DNA from: Ruminococcus sp. OA3
GTDB lineage: Bacteria; Bacillota; Clostridia; Lachnospirales; Lachnospiraceae
Length of the DNA stretch: 64,000 nt
Direction of reading: 5' to 3'
NCBI RefSeq assembly: GCF_022440845.1
Contig: NZ_JAKNTO010000001.1
Location: 2,170,001-2,234,000 of the forward strand
The translations under genes were made by a program, and so were the position numbers. The notes below the pieces were generated by a model. It was given only the letters and a program-made list of their open reading frames with translations. It was not told where the DNA came from and searched no databases. Position 1 is the stretch's first letter; each line of letters opens with the position of its first letter. Shown one piece after another: positions 1-8,728 of the stretch.

Positions 1-1
1 T

Positions 2-2335
2 CAGCGGATGCCGGTCGGATTCCTGACCAACACGAACCGTCATAACATCGAGTTTGATGTGCTGGATGAGGTGCAGGCAGAGCTGACGTTCTGCAATCCC
101 AGTCACGGCATAATGCCGGATGCGCCAAATGAGATTGTCGCCTCCGACCGTGCGCTGCGCGAATTGGGGGCAGAGCCGGAGATCGGAGCACAGGTCACGA
201 TCGAATTTACTGTTCACGGACAGGAGTACCGTCTGCCGATGGTCGTGTCGGGATGGTATGAGGCAGCTAATGATCAGACGAGTATGATGGCTGCAGGCAC
301 TGCTTTTTGCAGAGAATATCCGGACATATTTCAATATACCTATGACAGTGACCGCGAAATCGCAGGAACTTACTGGTCGGATTTTGTGGCGGACAGCACC
401 GTGGGACTGCAGGAAAAGATGGATGAGTTTTCCCGGAGCGTTGGCGGTGATCCGGATGATTTGCAGTCGGATCATTATCTTCCCGGCATCATCAATACGA
501 TGACGAATCCGGCACCGGATCCTAAAATGATGGCGGCCGGTGCAGCATTTGTGGTATTGTTCATACTCTGCGGATATCTGCTGATCTATAACGTGTTTGA
601 CATTGCGGTCATGCGTGAAATCCGACGCTATGGTCTTTACCGTACCATCGGCATGAGCAGAGGCCAGGTCAAAAAACTTATCAACCGGCAGGCACTCCTG
701 CTTTCCTGTCTGGGGGTTCCCGCCGGACTGATCGGCGGGTTCTTTATTGGCCGTGCGGCCCTGCCTGTCGTTATGTCTACATTATCTGTCGAATACCGCA
801 ACATTGCAGTGGATGTTTCACCTTCCCCTGTTATATTCCTGGGAGCGGCGGCGCTCACATTTTTTACCGTTTATCTCAGCACCCGCAAACCAGTCAGAGT
901 TGCCGCAAATACACCTCCACTCGAGGCATTCCGCTACGTGGAGAGCAGTACAGGAAAAAAGAAAGTAAAGAGGAGCAGTATCAGCGCCAGTCTGCCGCGG
1001 CTGGCGTGGTCGAATCTCGGACGCAGCAGACGGCGCAGTGTTTTTATTATCGTATCTCTGATGCTGTGTGTCGTGCTGCTCAACTGTGTCGGTACAGCAG
1101 CGAGCAGTCTGGATATCGAAAAGCAGGTGGCTTATATGATTCGCACGGACTTTGCCGTGGTCAATACCGCCACCAGTGATGGCATGAAAGGTTTTACAAA
1201 CCGGGAGCAGGCACTAAAACAGAAGACCATGAAGGATATTGCAGCCCGGCCCGGGGTAACAGAAGGAAATCCTGTCTACAAAAATACGCTCGAAGACACA
1301 GATGTCACTTATGATTTCGGTATTTCTTTCGCAAATTTCAGTACCGATACTGAGACGGGGCTGAACAGGGGGATCACCGAAGATGGTTTCTGGTTCGGTC
1401 TTGGAGATGACGGCAAACCCATCTGCAACGTATATGGTATGGAGGAAGCGTCGATTGCCCGTATGGATATTCAGGAAGGCGAAACGGATGTCCGGGTCCT
1501 CTATGAAAAAATGAAACATGGAGAAGGGGTTCTGCTGGGTATTCAGGCAGACCGGCAGACGATGAAGATAGATGAAACATTTGATTTCCTGAATATCGGC
1601 GATGAGATCAAAGTATATAAAAATGGTCAGCCGGTGATGAACCTTCCGGTGCTGGCAAAAGCGGCAACGAACGGCGATGATGAAGAGATCGGCTTTACCG
1701 TGGGAGGTTCCATGAAAGTGGGCGGAGATGGCGTCTACCTTTATCTTCCGGCTAGTGTTTACCGCGAGCTGTACGACCAGCCGTCAGTATATAAATACTC
1801 TTTTAATGCAGAGCCGAATCAGAGAGAGGATGTGACAGCTTTTCTGAATGATTACATGGAGAACGTGGATAACAGTATCACGTTCCTGTCTGCTGATTCA
1901 GCGCGTGCAAATGCTGAGGGGACACGGGATATGATCAACTTCGTGGGAGGCCTGGTTGGCATCATCTTTGGAATTGCAGGGGTGTTGAACCTTATGAATA
2001 CACTGATTACAACGGTACTTACCCGCCGTCATGAATTTGCAACCATGCAGAGCATCGGAATGACGAGTCGGCAGCTCAGAAAAATGATGATGTTTGAGGG
2101 AGTTTATTATGCGCTGGGCGCCTGCAGTCTGGGTGTAATCGCTTCAGTAATTTTAAACCTGACGCTGGTGCGCAGTATCACAGGAGGAATCTGGTATTTT
2201 ACCTTCCGTTTTACATTGCTGCCCGCAATGCTGACTTCTGGCGTGTTGCTGATAGTATCAGTAATCGTCCCGGTTCTGGCACTGAAGGTATTTAACAGAG
2301 GAAGTATTGTAGAACAGCTGCGTGTGACAGATTAA
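2..2335 (+). CDS. ABC transporter permease, FtsX/MacB type (5' end cut by window)
   Basis: Membrane subunit of an ABC exporter with the two-FtsX-domain layout. The frame is open to the left edge, and the first Met (position 8) lies inside a soluble extracellular-type region, so the N-terminal membrane helix is probably outside the window. Counting from that Met, an FtsX domain starts near residue 174 (hydrophobic stretch, then a basic RRYGLYRTIGMS loop). A further helix follows RSRRRSVF near residue 345, then a large extracellular domain, then a second FtsX domain from about residue 641 (loop RRHEFATMQSIGM). The ATPase gene follows 24 bp downstream, so the pair forms one transporter. The substrate is unknown; this family handles peptide antibiotics, lipoproteins or lipids. 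Confidence 0.9.
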   Translation, partial: QRMPVGFLTNTNRHNIEFDVLDEVQAELTFCNPSHGIMPDAPNEIVASDRALRELGAEPEIGAQVTIEFTVHGQEYRLPMVVSGWYEAANDQTSMMAAGTAFCREYPDIFQYTYDSDREIAGTYWSDFVADSTVGLQEKMDEFSRSVGGDPDDLQSDHYLPGIINTMTNPAPDPKMMAAGAAFVVLFILCGYLLIYNVFDIAVMREIRRYGLYRTIGMSRGQVKKLINRQALLLSCLGVPAGLIGGFFIGRAALPVVMSTLSVEYRNIAVDVSPSPVIFLGAAALTFFTVYLSTRKPVRVAANTPPLEAFRYVESSTGKKKVKRSSISASLPRLAWSNLGRSRRRSVFIIVSLMLCVVLLNCVGTAASSLDIEKQVAYMIRTDFAVVNTATSDGMKGFTNREQALKQKTMKDIAARPGVTEGNPVYKNTLEDTDVTYDFGISFANFSTDTETGLNRGITEDGFWFGLGDDGKPICNVYGMEEASIARMDIQEGETDVRVLYEKMKHGEGVLLGIQADRQTMKIDETFDFLNIGDEIKVYKNGQPVMNLPVLAKAATNGDDEEIGFTVGGSMKVGGDGVYLYLPASVYRELYDQPSVYKYSFNAEPNQREDVTAFLNDYMENVDNSITFLSADSARANAEGTRDMINFVGGLVGIIFGIAGVLNLMNTLITTVLTRRHEFATMQSIGMTSRQLRKMMMFEGVYYALGACSLGVIASVILNLTLVRSITGGIWYFTFRFTLLPAMLTSGVLLIVSVIVPVLALKVFNRGSIVEQLRVTD

Positions 2336-2359
2336 ATCAGATAGATGGAGGATCATTTT

Positions 2360-3043
2360 ATGGAATGTATTTTAAAGACAACCGGTTTAAAAAAGTATTA
2401 CGGAACAGGCGATACGATGGTCAGGGCGCTGGACGGTGTAGATCTGGAAATCGAGAGAGGAAAATTCACTGCGGTCATCGGGACCTCAGGAAGCGGAAAG
2501 TCCACACTTCTGAATATGCTGGGCGGGCTGGATATCCCCACAGCGGGAAGTGTTAAGATAGGGACAACAGAACTGTCAAAATTAGACGGCGAACAGGCTA
2601 CAGTCTTTCGGCGAAAACAGATTGGATTTGTTTTTCAGAACTTTAATCTTGTACCTGTGCTTAGTGTATGGGAAAATATTGTATTTCCGATCTCGATGGA
2701 CGGGCAGAAGCCGGATAAAAAATTCATTATGAAGGTAGTACAGCTGCTGGGGCTTGAGCGTAAGCTTGACAGCCTGCCGAACAATCTGTCCGGCGGTCAG
2801 CAGCAACGTGTGGCGATTGCCCGTGCATTGGCTTCCAAACCGTCGATCATTCTGGCGGATGAGCCGACAGGCAATCTTGATACCAGGACCAGCGACGACG
2901 TGATCGGGCTCCTGAAAATGACGAGCAGGGAATTTCATCAGACCATTGTCATGATCACACACAATCCAGAGATCGCACAGATGGCAGACCGGGTCGTGAG
3001 GATTGAGGACGGGAAGATCGTGAATGAAAATCATGTTATCTGA
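2360..3043 (+). CDS. ABC transporter ATP-binding protein, LolD/MacB/BceA type
   Basis: ATPase partner of the preceding FtsX permease, 227 residues. Walker A GTSGSGKS is at residues 41-48, the signature LSGG begins at residue 143 and Walker B ILADEP is at about 164-169. The start at 2360 is chosen because GGAGG lies at 2347-2351, a normal 8-nt spacing; a Met five codons upstream overlaps that ribosome site. The short compact form fits the MacB/LolD/BceA class, which powers mechanotransmission or peptide export rather than import. The substrate cannot be told from sequence, and no two-component genes are visible inside the window. Confidence 0.93.
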   Translation: MECILKTTGLKKYYGTGDTMVRALDGVDLEIERGKFTAVIGTSGSGKSTLLNMLGGLDIPTAGSVKIGTTELSKLDGEQATVFRRKQIGFVFQNFNLVPVLSVWENIVFPISMDGQKPDKKFIMKVVQLLGLERKLDSLPNNLSGGQQQRVAIARALASKPSIILADEPTGNLDTRTSDDVIGLLKMTSREFHQTIVMITHNPEIAQMADRVVRIEDGKIVNENHVI

Positions 3044-3135
3044 TCTGTCACTGAATAACATACACTGGGAAAAGTTTTAACGTTCAGGACAGGCAGGGCA
3101 ACAAAATGAAGCTTTTCAGACTGCAAATGCAATGA

Positions 3136-3141
3136 TATAAT
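3136..3141 (+). promoter_or_regulatory. -10 element (TATAAT) of the coiled-coil gene
   Basis: A perfect TATAAT lies 29 bp before the start codon at 3171. No good -35 hexamer is visible at the right spacing. The 120-bp gap after the ABC ATPase therefore probably holds a separate promoter. Confidence 0.4.
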
Positions 3142-3170
3142 ATGCATATACCAAAGGAAGGAGAATGCAT

Positions 3171-3647
3171 ATGTCACTGACAAAAGAAGATCTGCAGGCG
3201 ATCGCACAGATTGTTGATTCGGCGCTGGAGGAAAAATTAGACGAAAAACTGGACGTGAAGCTGGATGAGAAACTTGAGAGACTGGAAGCAAAGTTTGACG
3301 GGAGATTTGAGGAGCTGGAAGCAAAGTTTGACGGGAGATTTGAGGAGCTGGAAGCAAAGTTTGATGAGAAACTTGAGAAGCTTGAGACAAATTTTGACGC
3401 AAAACTGGACCCGATCAATTACCGGCTGGATGGTATTGAGAGCAGGATGAGCCGGATGGAACTGAAGCTGGAGAATGAAATCTGCAGAAATGTTAAGATT
3501 ATCGCGGAGGGGCACCTGGACCTGTGCCGAAATCTGAATGAGACGATCCGGATCTCAAATGACATCAGGGCAACTGAGGAACTGCAGAATATCAGGCTGA
3601 ATGTACTGGAACATGAAGTGAGAATGTTGAGGTGCCGGGTAGCCTGA
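3171..3647 (+). CDS. Coiled-coil protein with internal 11-residue repeats, function unknown
   Basis: A 158-residue, highly charged, nearly all-helical protein with no membrane segment or signal peptide. Residues 20-75 are heptad- and hendecad-like (EELEAKFDGRF repeated, with EKL/DEKL variants). The C-terminal half is a helical region with two Cys residues. The start at 3171 is set by AAGGAAGGAG at 3154-3163; an ATG at 3165 would be too close. Similar short Glu/Lys/Leu coiled-coil proteins are common hypothetical proteins of Lachnospiraceae. I do not recognise a function, and an oligomeric scaffold is only a guess. Confidence 0.75.
   Translation: MSLTKEDLQAIAQIVDSALEEKLDEKLDVKLDEKLERLEAKFDGRFEELEAKFDGRFEELEAKFDEKLEKLETNFDAKLDPINYRLDGIESRMSRMELKLENEICRNVKIIAEGHLDLCRNLNETIRISNDIRATEELQNIRLNVLEHEVRMLRCRVA
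3282..3380 (+). repeat. 33-bp tandem repeat inside the coiled-coil gene
   Basis: The unit starting CTGGAAGCAAAGTTTGA recurs at 3282, 3315 and 3348, an exact 33-bp period. Each unit encodes 11 residues (LEAKFDGRFEE). The first two units are almost identical, so this in-frame repeat is a likely site of length variation. Confidence 0.85.
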
Positions 3648-3694
3648 ACAGTATGATTGCAATGCAGGGGGTGTATCATGGGTTACAGTGAGTA

Positions 3695-3753
3695 ACAGAA
3701 AGTCCGATTTCCTCAGAGGGAGAATCCCCGTAACCGGAAATCGGACTTTCTGT
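3695..3753. terminator. Perfect 18-bp inverted repeat between convergent genes
   Basis: Arms 3695-3712 and 3736-3753 are perfectly complementary (ACAGAAAGTCCGATTTCC with its complement), with a 23-nt loop. The element lies between the end of the coiled-coil gene (+) and the end of the MATE gene (-). No long T-tract follows on either strand, so it may be a bidirectional terminator of the weak-U type or a mobile palindrome. Confidence 0.6.
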
Positions 3754-3779
3754 AATTCAGGCTCATTTGACAGGTACGG

Positions 3780-5120
3780 TTATTTTTGTTTCAGCCGCTT
3801 GAAACAAATCAGGAAAAACACGATGCCGTATACTGTCGTGATCGGTGTGGCGAGGCCAACCAGCATCAGAGATGCGCCCGGAAGCCGGGACATCAGAATG
3901 GACACCGGGATACGGATACAGAATGCGGAAGTGATTCCCTGCAGCATAACGGGAATGCTTTTGCCGCAGCCGTTAAAATATCCGATGCTGCTGAACAGTA
4001 TACATGTGAGAATACAGTCTGCCGAAAAGCCCCTCAGGTAGCTGGCACTCTGTGCGATCACCGCCTGGTCGGACGTGAAAACTGTGGACAGCCCGGCACC
4101 GCCGAAGAAACCGGCTATAAACATCACGATTCCAACCGCTATCCCCGAAAGCATGGCAGTATAGAATCCCTTTTTCGCGCGGTCCATCTTTCCGGCGCCC
4201 ACATTTTGTGCGACAAAGGCGGAGACACTCTGCATGACAGAAGAAGGAACCAGCATGATAAAAGTTACGATTTTCTGTGCAACTCCATATCCGGCAGAAG
4301 GCTGCAGTCCCATACCATTGATGATGGAATTGATGACCAGAAAGGAAATCTGTACCATGGTTTCCTGAAGAGCGATGGGAACCCCTATTTTCAGGATCAG
4401 CCGCAGTTCCCTTGAGATTATCCTGCACTGTCTGAAGGAAAACGAGATGGGAAGATCCTGACGTCTCAGTACGATCAGGGAAGCCGCCACGGACACTCCC
4501 TGGGCGGCGATTGTGGCCAGCGCAGCACCTGCCACGTCCATCTTGAAAACTCCGACAAGCAACAGGTCTCCAATAATATTAACGATGCATGCGATACCGA
4601 CGAACAGGAAAGGAAGATTGGCATTCCCGACACCGCGAAGGATACTGCTGATGACATTATAGGCGATAATGATCAGAATACCGCCGGAGCAGATACGGAT
4701 ATAGGTGACGGCTTTGTCAAACGATTCCGCCGGTACCTGCAGGAGGTGTGCAATGTTCCCTGCGAATACTTCCAGCAGTATAGTTGCTATAATACCGATG
4801 ACCACAAACAGTACAATGGAGGTACCGACCGTATTACCGGCTTCTTCTGGTTTTTTTTCGCCGATATGCTGACCGATCACTACCGTTGCACCCATGGCAA
4901 GACTGGTTATAATGAAAGTTACCATCTGCATGAATGCACTTCCGGTTCCGACTGCAGATATGCTGCTCGCATCGCCAAACTGGCCTACTACCAGCAAATC
5001 TACCGCGCCGTATGCTGCCTGAAGCACCAGTGCACCCAACACAGGCAGAGCAAACCGTACAATAGCCTGAAAAACGGAACCTTCCGTAAATGTAATTTCA
5101 CTGTTCTTTTCTTTTGTCAT
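3780..5120 (-). CDS. MATE family multidrug/cation antiporter
   Basis: Inner-membrane exporter of the multidrug and toxin extrusion family, 446 residues, the usual length. About twelve hydrophobic helices are visible in two six-helix halves. The N-terminal half begins AIVRFALPVLGALVLQAAYGAVD, typical of the family's first helix. The start at 5120 (MTKEKNSE) follows GGGAGGGTAGG; a longer frame to 5162 would place this ribosome site inside the coding region. It uses a Na+ or H+ gradient to expel drugs or metabolites, but the substrate is unknown. The gene is monocistronic, separated from the upstream tRNA by a terminator. Confidence 0.92.
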   Translation of the reverse strand: MTKEKNSEITFTEGSVFQAIVRFALPVLGALVLQAAYGAVDLLVVGQFGDASSISAVGTGSAFMQMVTFIITSLAMGATVVIGQHIGEKKPEEAGNTVGTSIVLFVVIGIIATILLEVFAGNIAHLLQVPAESFDKAVTYIRICSGGILIIIAYNVISSILRGVGNANLPFLFVGIACIVNIIGDLLLVGVFKMDVAGAALATIAAQGVSVAASLIVLRRQDLPISFSFRQCRIISRELRLILKIGVPIALQETMVQISFLVINSIINGMGLQPSAGYGVAQKIVTFIMLVPSSVMQSVSAFVAQNVGAGKMDRAKKGFYTAMLSGIAVGIVMFIAGFFGGAGLSTVFTSDQAVIAQSASYLRGFSADCILTCILFSSIGYFNGCGKSIPVMLQGITSAFCIRIPVSILMSRLPGASLMLVGLATPITTVYGIVFFLICFKRLKQK

Positions 5121-5167
5121 CCTACCCTCCCCATGATTCACTGCATATCCTAATTGACGCATAACGT

Positions 5168-5203
5168 AAAAAGGAATAGCTCTCCAAAAAGGAAAGCTAT
5201 TCC
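5168..5203 (-). terminator. Rho-independent terminator of tRNA-Gly
   Basis: On the minus strand, stem GGAATAGCT...AGCTATTCC is followed directly by TTTTT. It sits 15 bp past the 3' end of the tRNA and before the MATE gene on the same strand. Confidence 0.85.
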
Positions 5204-5217
5204 GCTTTCAAACTGAC

Positions 5218-5288
5218 AGCAGATAAGGGGAATCGAACCCCCCTCTCCAGCTTGGGAAGCTAGCATTCTACCGATAAACTATATCTGC
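5218..5288 (-). tRNA. tRNA-Gly (anticodon CCC)
   Basis: The cloverleaf folds by eye. Acceptor GCAGATA pairs with TATCTGC, the anticodon stem CTAGC/GCTGG carries loop TTCCCAA (anticodon CCC), and the T-arm is GGGGG-TTCGATT-CCCCT. The length is 71 nt with a T discriminator, and CCA is not encoded. It reads the GGG codon. Confidence 0.93.
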
Positions 5289-5297
5289 ATGTCATTT

Positions 5298-5325
5298 ATT
5301 ATAACAGTTTTTCCTGAAAAATCAA
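5298..5325 (-). promoter_or_regulatory. Promoter of tRNA-Gly
   Basis: On the minus strand, -35 TTGATT (5325-5320) and -10 TATAAT (5303-5298) are spaced 16 bp apart. The -10 ends 9 bp before the tRNA 5' end, so transcription starts almost at the mature end. Confidence 0.75.
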
Positions 5326-5408
5326 GTGTTTAGGCAGGATTTGAATTTTAAAAAATGAATTTATTCCTGAAATAACAACACCATTGCCTTTCAGATGTTC
5401 TGCAAAGC

Positions 5409-5437
5409 TTGCAAACAGAAGACAATGTTGCTATAAT
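5409..5437 (+). promoter_or_regulatory. Promoter of the thiamin operon
   Basis: -35 TTGCAA (5409-5414) and -10 TATAAT (5432-5437) are separated by 17 bp. They lie just upstream of the TPP riboswitch. Confidence 0.75.
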
Positions 5438-5457
5438 ACAATTAAAATTTTATAATT

Positions 5458-5549
5458 GCAGGGGAACTGATGCAGTTGAGAAGGCAGCGCACAGCAAGTG
5501 GCGCACCTGACCCTTTGAACCTGTCGGTTAATACCGTCGTAGGGAGCAA
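5458..5549 (+). ncRNA. TPP riboswitch (THI element)
   Basis: The characteristic core blocks are visible. A GGGGAAC...GTTGAGAAGG segment corresponds to the CUGAGA block. Then ACCCTTTGAACCTG, CGGTTAATACCG and GTAGGGAG give the pyrophosphate-binding half. It precedes thiM and the rest of a thiamin salvage operon, which fits. Binding of thiamin pyrophosphate should favour the terminator directly downstream. Confidence 0.92.
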
Positions 5550-5570
5550 ACAAACACAGTATGGAATAGA

Positions 5571-5602
5571 ATGCCTGGGGATTTGCACCCGGGCATTTTT
5601 TT
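5571..5602 (+). terminator. Riboswitch-controlled terminator
   Basis: Stem ATGCCTGGG / CCCGGGCAT (one G-U pair) is followed by a run of seven T. It lies 22 nt after the TPP aptamer, the usual arrangement for transcriptional OFF control. Confidence 0.85.
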
Positions 5603-5834
5603 ATATACCAGGAAAGTACTCCAATTTGTTCTATGCGCAAAGCTATAACTTTCCTGGTATACAAAAACCCTCCGGGGGATGCACACAATGTGCATAGGAA
5701 GGCTGCTTTGCAGCTGCACATTGGCGCACAAAGTGTACAAGTCCCTCATGAGTGAGGGATTTAGGGAGTTGAAGTGGACTTGTTCACTTTGTTACGTTTG
5801 CAATTATAATTCAAGAGAAAAAGGAGAGAAAAAA
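5603..5834 (+). other. Structured 5' leader between riboswitch terminator and thiM
   Basis: About 230 nt without a convincing gene. It holds a 14-bp inverted repeat (TATACCAGGAAAGT at 5604-5617, complement at 5648-5661), a GCTGC-TTT-GCAGC hairpin and a TCCCTCA-TGAG-TGAGGGA hairpin. A reading frame from 5679 runs in frame into thiM but has no ribosome site. It may be an inserted repeat or extra leader structure. Confidence 0.5.
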
Positions 5835-6650
5835 ATGAGTGTAAAACAGGAAGCAGCAAAACTGAACACCGGGATGAGAAATACGGCCCCCCTTGTCCAC
5901 AACATTACAAATTATGTGACAGTCAATGACTGTGCGAACGCCCTGCTTGCCATAGGAGCTTCTCCAATTATGGCGGATGATATTCTGGAAGCCGCCGATA
6001 TCACGTCCATTTCCTCAGCGCTGGTCATCAATATTGGAACACTGAATCAGAGAACCATAGAGTCCATGATCCTTGCGGGAAAAAAGGCGAATGAACTGGG
6101 GATTCCCGTTGTCTTTGATCCGGTGGGAGCGGGAGCGTCAAAACTTAGAAATGAGACGACACAGAGAATTCTGGAGCAGGTTGAGATCAGCATTTTGCGT
6201 GGGAACCTCTCGGAGGTGTCTTTTGTTGCGGGTCTGTCAGCATCCACCAAGGGGGTAGACACATCAGAGGAGGACAGCGATAAAGACGCACTGGCGGTAG
6301 CAAAATCGGCGGCTGAGAAGCTCTCCTGCACAGTTGCCGTCACAGGTGCCGTTGATGTCGTAACGGACGCAAGCCGCGCTGTCAGGATTTTTAACGGACA
6401 TCCAATGCTTTCAAAGATTACGGGAACCGGATGTATGGCGAGCGCAATTACCGGCGGTTATGCGGGAATGAGACAGGATGCATTTACAGCGGCAGCGGCA
6501 GGCGTGATGTCTATGGGAATTGCCGGAGAAATCGCATATGAAAAAGCAGGACACACGGGAACCGGCAGCTTTCACGTGGCACTGATTGATGCGCTGTCCA
6601 TACTGAATGAACAGATGATAGAGGAGATGGGAAAAATTGAGGAAGCATAA
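5835..6650 (+). CDS. thiM: Hydroxyethylthiazole kinase ThiM
   Basis: Phosphorylates 4-methyl-5-(2-hydroxyethyl)thiazole with ATP in thiamin salvage; cytosolic, 271 residues, ribokinase-like fold. The family marker HNITNYVT is at residues 22-29, and the nucleotide/anion-hole motif TGTGC is at 196-200, with its Cys characteristic of ThiM. The start at 5835 follows AAGGAGA at 5821-5827; an in-frame extension back to 5679 has no ribosome site and reads through leader structure. It is the first gene of the riboswitch-controlled operon and overlaps thiE by 14 bp. Confidence 0.96.
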   Translation: MSVKQEAAKLNTGMRNTAPLVHNITNYVTVNDCANALLAIGASPIMADDILEAADITSISSALVINIGTLNQRTIESMILAGKKANELGIPVVFDPVGAGASKLRNETTQRILEQVEISILRGNLSEVSFVAGLSASTKGVDTSEEDSDKDALAVAKSAAEKLSCTVAVTGAVDVVTDASRAVRIFNGHPMLSKITGTGCMASAITGGYAGMRQDAFTAAAAGVMSMGIAGEIAYEKAGHTGTGSFHVALIDALSILNEQMIEEMGKIEEA

Positions 6651-7266
6651 TATTGATTATACTTTGTACCTGTGTACAGATCGGGAACTGATGAGTACGG
6701 AAACGCTGGAAGAGGCGGTGGAGAAAGCGATAAAAGGCGGATGCACCGTGATTCAGCTCAGGGAAAAGGATTGTTCATCCATGGAGTTTTACCGGACGGC
6801 AATGAACATCCGTGAGATCACCAGAAGATATCAGGTACCGCTGATCATCAATGACCGTGTGGACATTGCGCTGGCTGTCGATGCAGACGGCGTACATGTC
6901 GGACAGAGTGACCTTCCTGCCAGGGTTGTGCGCAGTATCATCGGTGAGGATAAGATTGTCGGCGTATCCGCCGCCAGGCTCTCTGAAGCGGAACAGGCTG
7001 TGAGAGACGGTGCAGATTACCTGGGTGTGGGAGCAATGTATCCTACGGATACCAAGACAGATGCACGTCCTGTTACGATGGAAGAACTGAGGAGCATCCG
7101 CGGTGCCGTTGACTTGCCGATTGTTGTCATCGGGGGGATCAATCAGAAAACCGTGCATCATTTTAAAGGTACCGGAATCAACGGACTGGCGGTCGTATCT
7201 GCTATTATCGCTGCAGAAGATATAGAACAGGCTGCCAGAGACATGGTGTCGATGTTCAGGGAGTAG
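6637..7266 (+). CDS. thiE: Thiamin-phosphate synthase ThiE
   Basis: Couples HMP-pyrophosphate to thiazole phosphate to give thiamin monophosphate; TIM-barrel fold, 209 residues. The first strand reads [35 protein letters not shown] and [11 protein letters not shown] are classic ThiE motifs. The start is a TTG at 6637 inside the end of thiM, with AGGAG at 6622-6626. The next in-frame ATG would delete the first strand, so TTG (or an ATT at 6652) must be used. Translation is probably coupled to thiM. Confidence 0.95.
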   Translation: MRKHNIDYTLYLCTDRELMSTETLEEAVEKAIKGGCTVIQLREKDCSSMEFYRTAMNIREITRRYQVPLIINDRVDIALAVDADGVHVGQSDLPARVVRSIIGEDKIVGVSAARLSEAEQAVRDGADYLGVGAMYPTDTKTDARPVTMEELRSIRGAVDLPIVVIGGINQKTVHHFKGTGINGLAVVSAIIAAEDIEQAARDMVSMFRE

Positions 7267-7269
7267 AAG

Positions 7270-7929
7270 ATGAAAGAGTTTAAAGCGGCAATATTTGACC
7301 TGGACGGAACACTTCTGGATTCAATGGGGGTCTGGGAAACGGTTGATATCGAATTTTTAGGAAAACGGAATCTCTCCCTGCCTGGGGATTACCTGGAAAC
7401 GATCACACCCATGGGATTTGAGGCGGCCGCCGATTATACGGTGAAACGTTTCGGATTAAAGGAAGAGCCGGAAGCGATCATACAGGAGTGGTACTCCATG
7501 GCGAAGGATGCCTACCGAAATACCGTTGGGTTGAAGCCGTATGTCCGGGAATATCTCAGGGTGCTGAAAGAAAGGGGGATTCGGATCGCGGCGGCGACAT
7601 CGTCGGATAATGAGCTGTTTGGACCGGCACTTCTCAATAATGGAATTGACGGGTACTTTGAACACATCGTTACGGTCCGGGATGTAAAACGGGGAAAGGG
7701 TTATCCGGATATATATGAGGAGGCAGCTTTTAGACTGGATGTAAAACCGGAGGAATGTGCCGTGTTTGAGGATATTTTAAAAGGAATCGAAGGTGCCAGG
7801 GCGGGCGGATTTTTTGCAGTCGGAGTATATGACCGGTACTCAGAATACGAAAAGGATGCCATGATAGCGCTTGCTGACCGGTATATCTATGACTTTGGGG
7901 AAATGATGGAAGGAGAACATAAAATCTGA
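7270..7929 (+). CDS. HAD-superfamily phosphatase in thiamin operon
   Basis: Haloacid dehalogenase-like hydrolase, subfamily IA, 219 residues. Motif I is FDLDGTLLDS (nucleophile Asp10, acid Asp12), motif II ATSSD, a Lys in the KRGKGYPDIY stretch, and an acidic motif FEDILKGIEGA. It lies 3 bp after thiE and overlaps thiD by one base, so it is translated with the pathway enzymes. No thiL (thiamin-phosphate kinase) is present in the operon. A plausible role is dephosphorylation of thiamin monophosphate, or of HMP-P or other side products, before thiamin pyrophosphokinase acts. That role is inferred from context only. Confidence 0.9.
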   Translation: MKEFKAAIFDLDGTLLDSMGVWETVDIEFLGKRNLSLPGDYLETITPMGFEAAADYTVKRFGLKEEPEAIIQEWYSMAKDAYRNTVGLKPYVREYLRVLKERGIRIAAATSSDNELFGPALLNNGIDGYFEHIVTVRDVKRGKGYPDIYEEAAFRLDVKPEECAVFEDILKGIEGARAGGFFAVGVYDRYSEYEKDAMIALADRYIYDFGEMMEGEHKI

Positions 7930-8708
7930 TGAAAACAGTATTGACGATTGCGGGCAGTGATTCGAGCGGAGGCGCCGGTATTCAGGCGGATATCAAGACA
8001 GTTACGGCGCACGGACTGTATGCCATGAGTGCGATCACGGCGCTGACGGCACAGAATACTACGGGAGTCTATGGCATAATGGAAGTGACGCCGGAATTTC
8101 TGGCTAATCAGCTGGACTGTATTTTTAAAGATATTTATCCGGATGCCGTAAAGATCGGGATGGTATCTTCGGCGGCCCTGATCGAGGTGATTGCAGATAA
8201 ATTAAACGAATACAGGGCACACCATATTGTGGCGGATCCCGTGATGGTATCAACGAGTGGAAGCCGGCTGCTGGCTGAGGATGCCTCCGAGACTTTGATT
8301 CATACGCTGATACCGCTTGCAGAGGTGATTACACCGAATATACCGGAGGCGGAGGTACTCTGCGGGATGGAAATAAAATCAGCGGCAGATATGGAGAAAG
8401 CGGCTGTGAAAATAGCAGATTTCACAAAGGGAGCAGTGCTGATAAAAGGCGGTCATGACCTGAATGATGCCAATGACCTGCTGTATGCGGACGGCAGTTT
8501 TGAATGGCTGAATGGTGAGCGCATCAGCAATCCAAACACCCATGGAACAGGGTGTACACTGTCCTCTGCGATTGCGTGCGGTCTGGCAAAAGGGGACACG
8601 CTGACTGACAGTGTAAAATCTGCCAAGACATATATATCGGGGGCATTGCGCGCCAATCTCAACCTGGGGCGCGGCAGCGGTCCGCTCAATCACATGTTTA
8701 AAATCTGA
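7929..8708 (+). CDS. thiD: Hydroxymethylpyrimidine/phosphomethylpyrimidine kinase ThiD
   Basis: Phosphorylates HMP and HMP-P to HMP-PP for ThiE; ribokinase family, 259 residues, standard length. The N-terminal TIAGSDSSGGAGIQADIKT motif binds substrate. The C-terminal NTHGTGCTLSSAIA supplies the anion hole and general base. It starts with an ATG that overlaps the stop of the HAD gene (ATGA-type junction). Together with ThiM and ThiE this completes salvage of both thiamin halves; no de novo genes (thiC, thiG, thiH) are in this operon. Confidence 0.96.
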   Translation: MKTVLTIAGSDSSGGAGIQADIKTVTAHGLYAMSAITALTAQNTTGVYGIMEVTPEFLANQLDCIFKDIYPDAVKIGMVSSAALIEVIADKLNEYRAHHIVADPVMVSTSGSRLLAEDASETLIHTLIPLAEVITPNIPEAEVLCGMEIKSAADMEKAAVKIADFTKGAVLIKGGHDLNDANDLLYADGSFEWLNGERISNPNTHGTGCTLSSAIACGLAKGDTLTDSVKSAKTYISGALRANLNLGRGSGPLNHMFKI

Positions 8709-8728
8709 TATAAAGGGGGAATCGTGAA

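Noticed and set aside
3282-3380. Short regularly spaced repeats as a CRISPR array
   Set aside because: The 33-bp units are contiguous, in frame, encode an 11-residue coil repeat and have no unique spacers.
5679-5834. N-terminal extension of ThiM from 5679
   Set aside because: No ribosome site, reads through leader hairpins, and ThiM homologues begin near 5835, where AAGGAGA is present.
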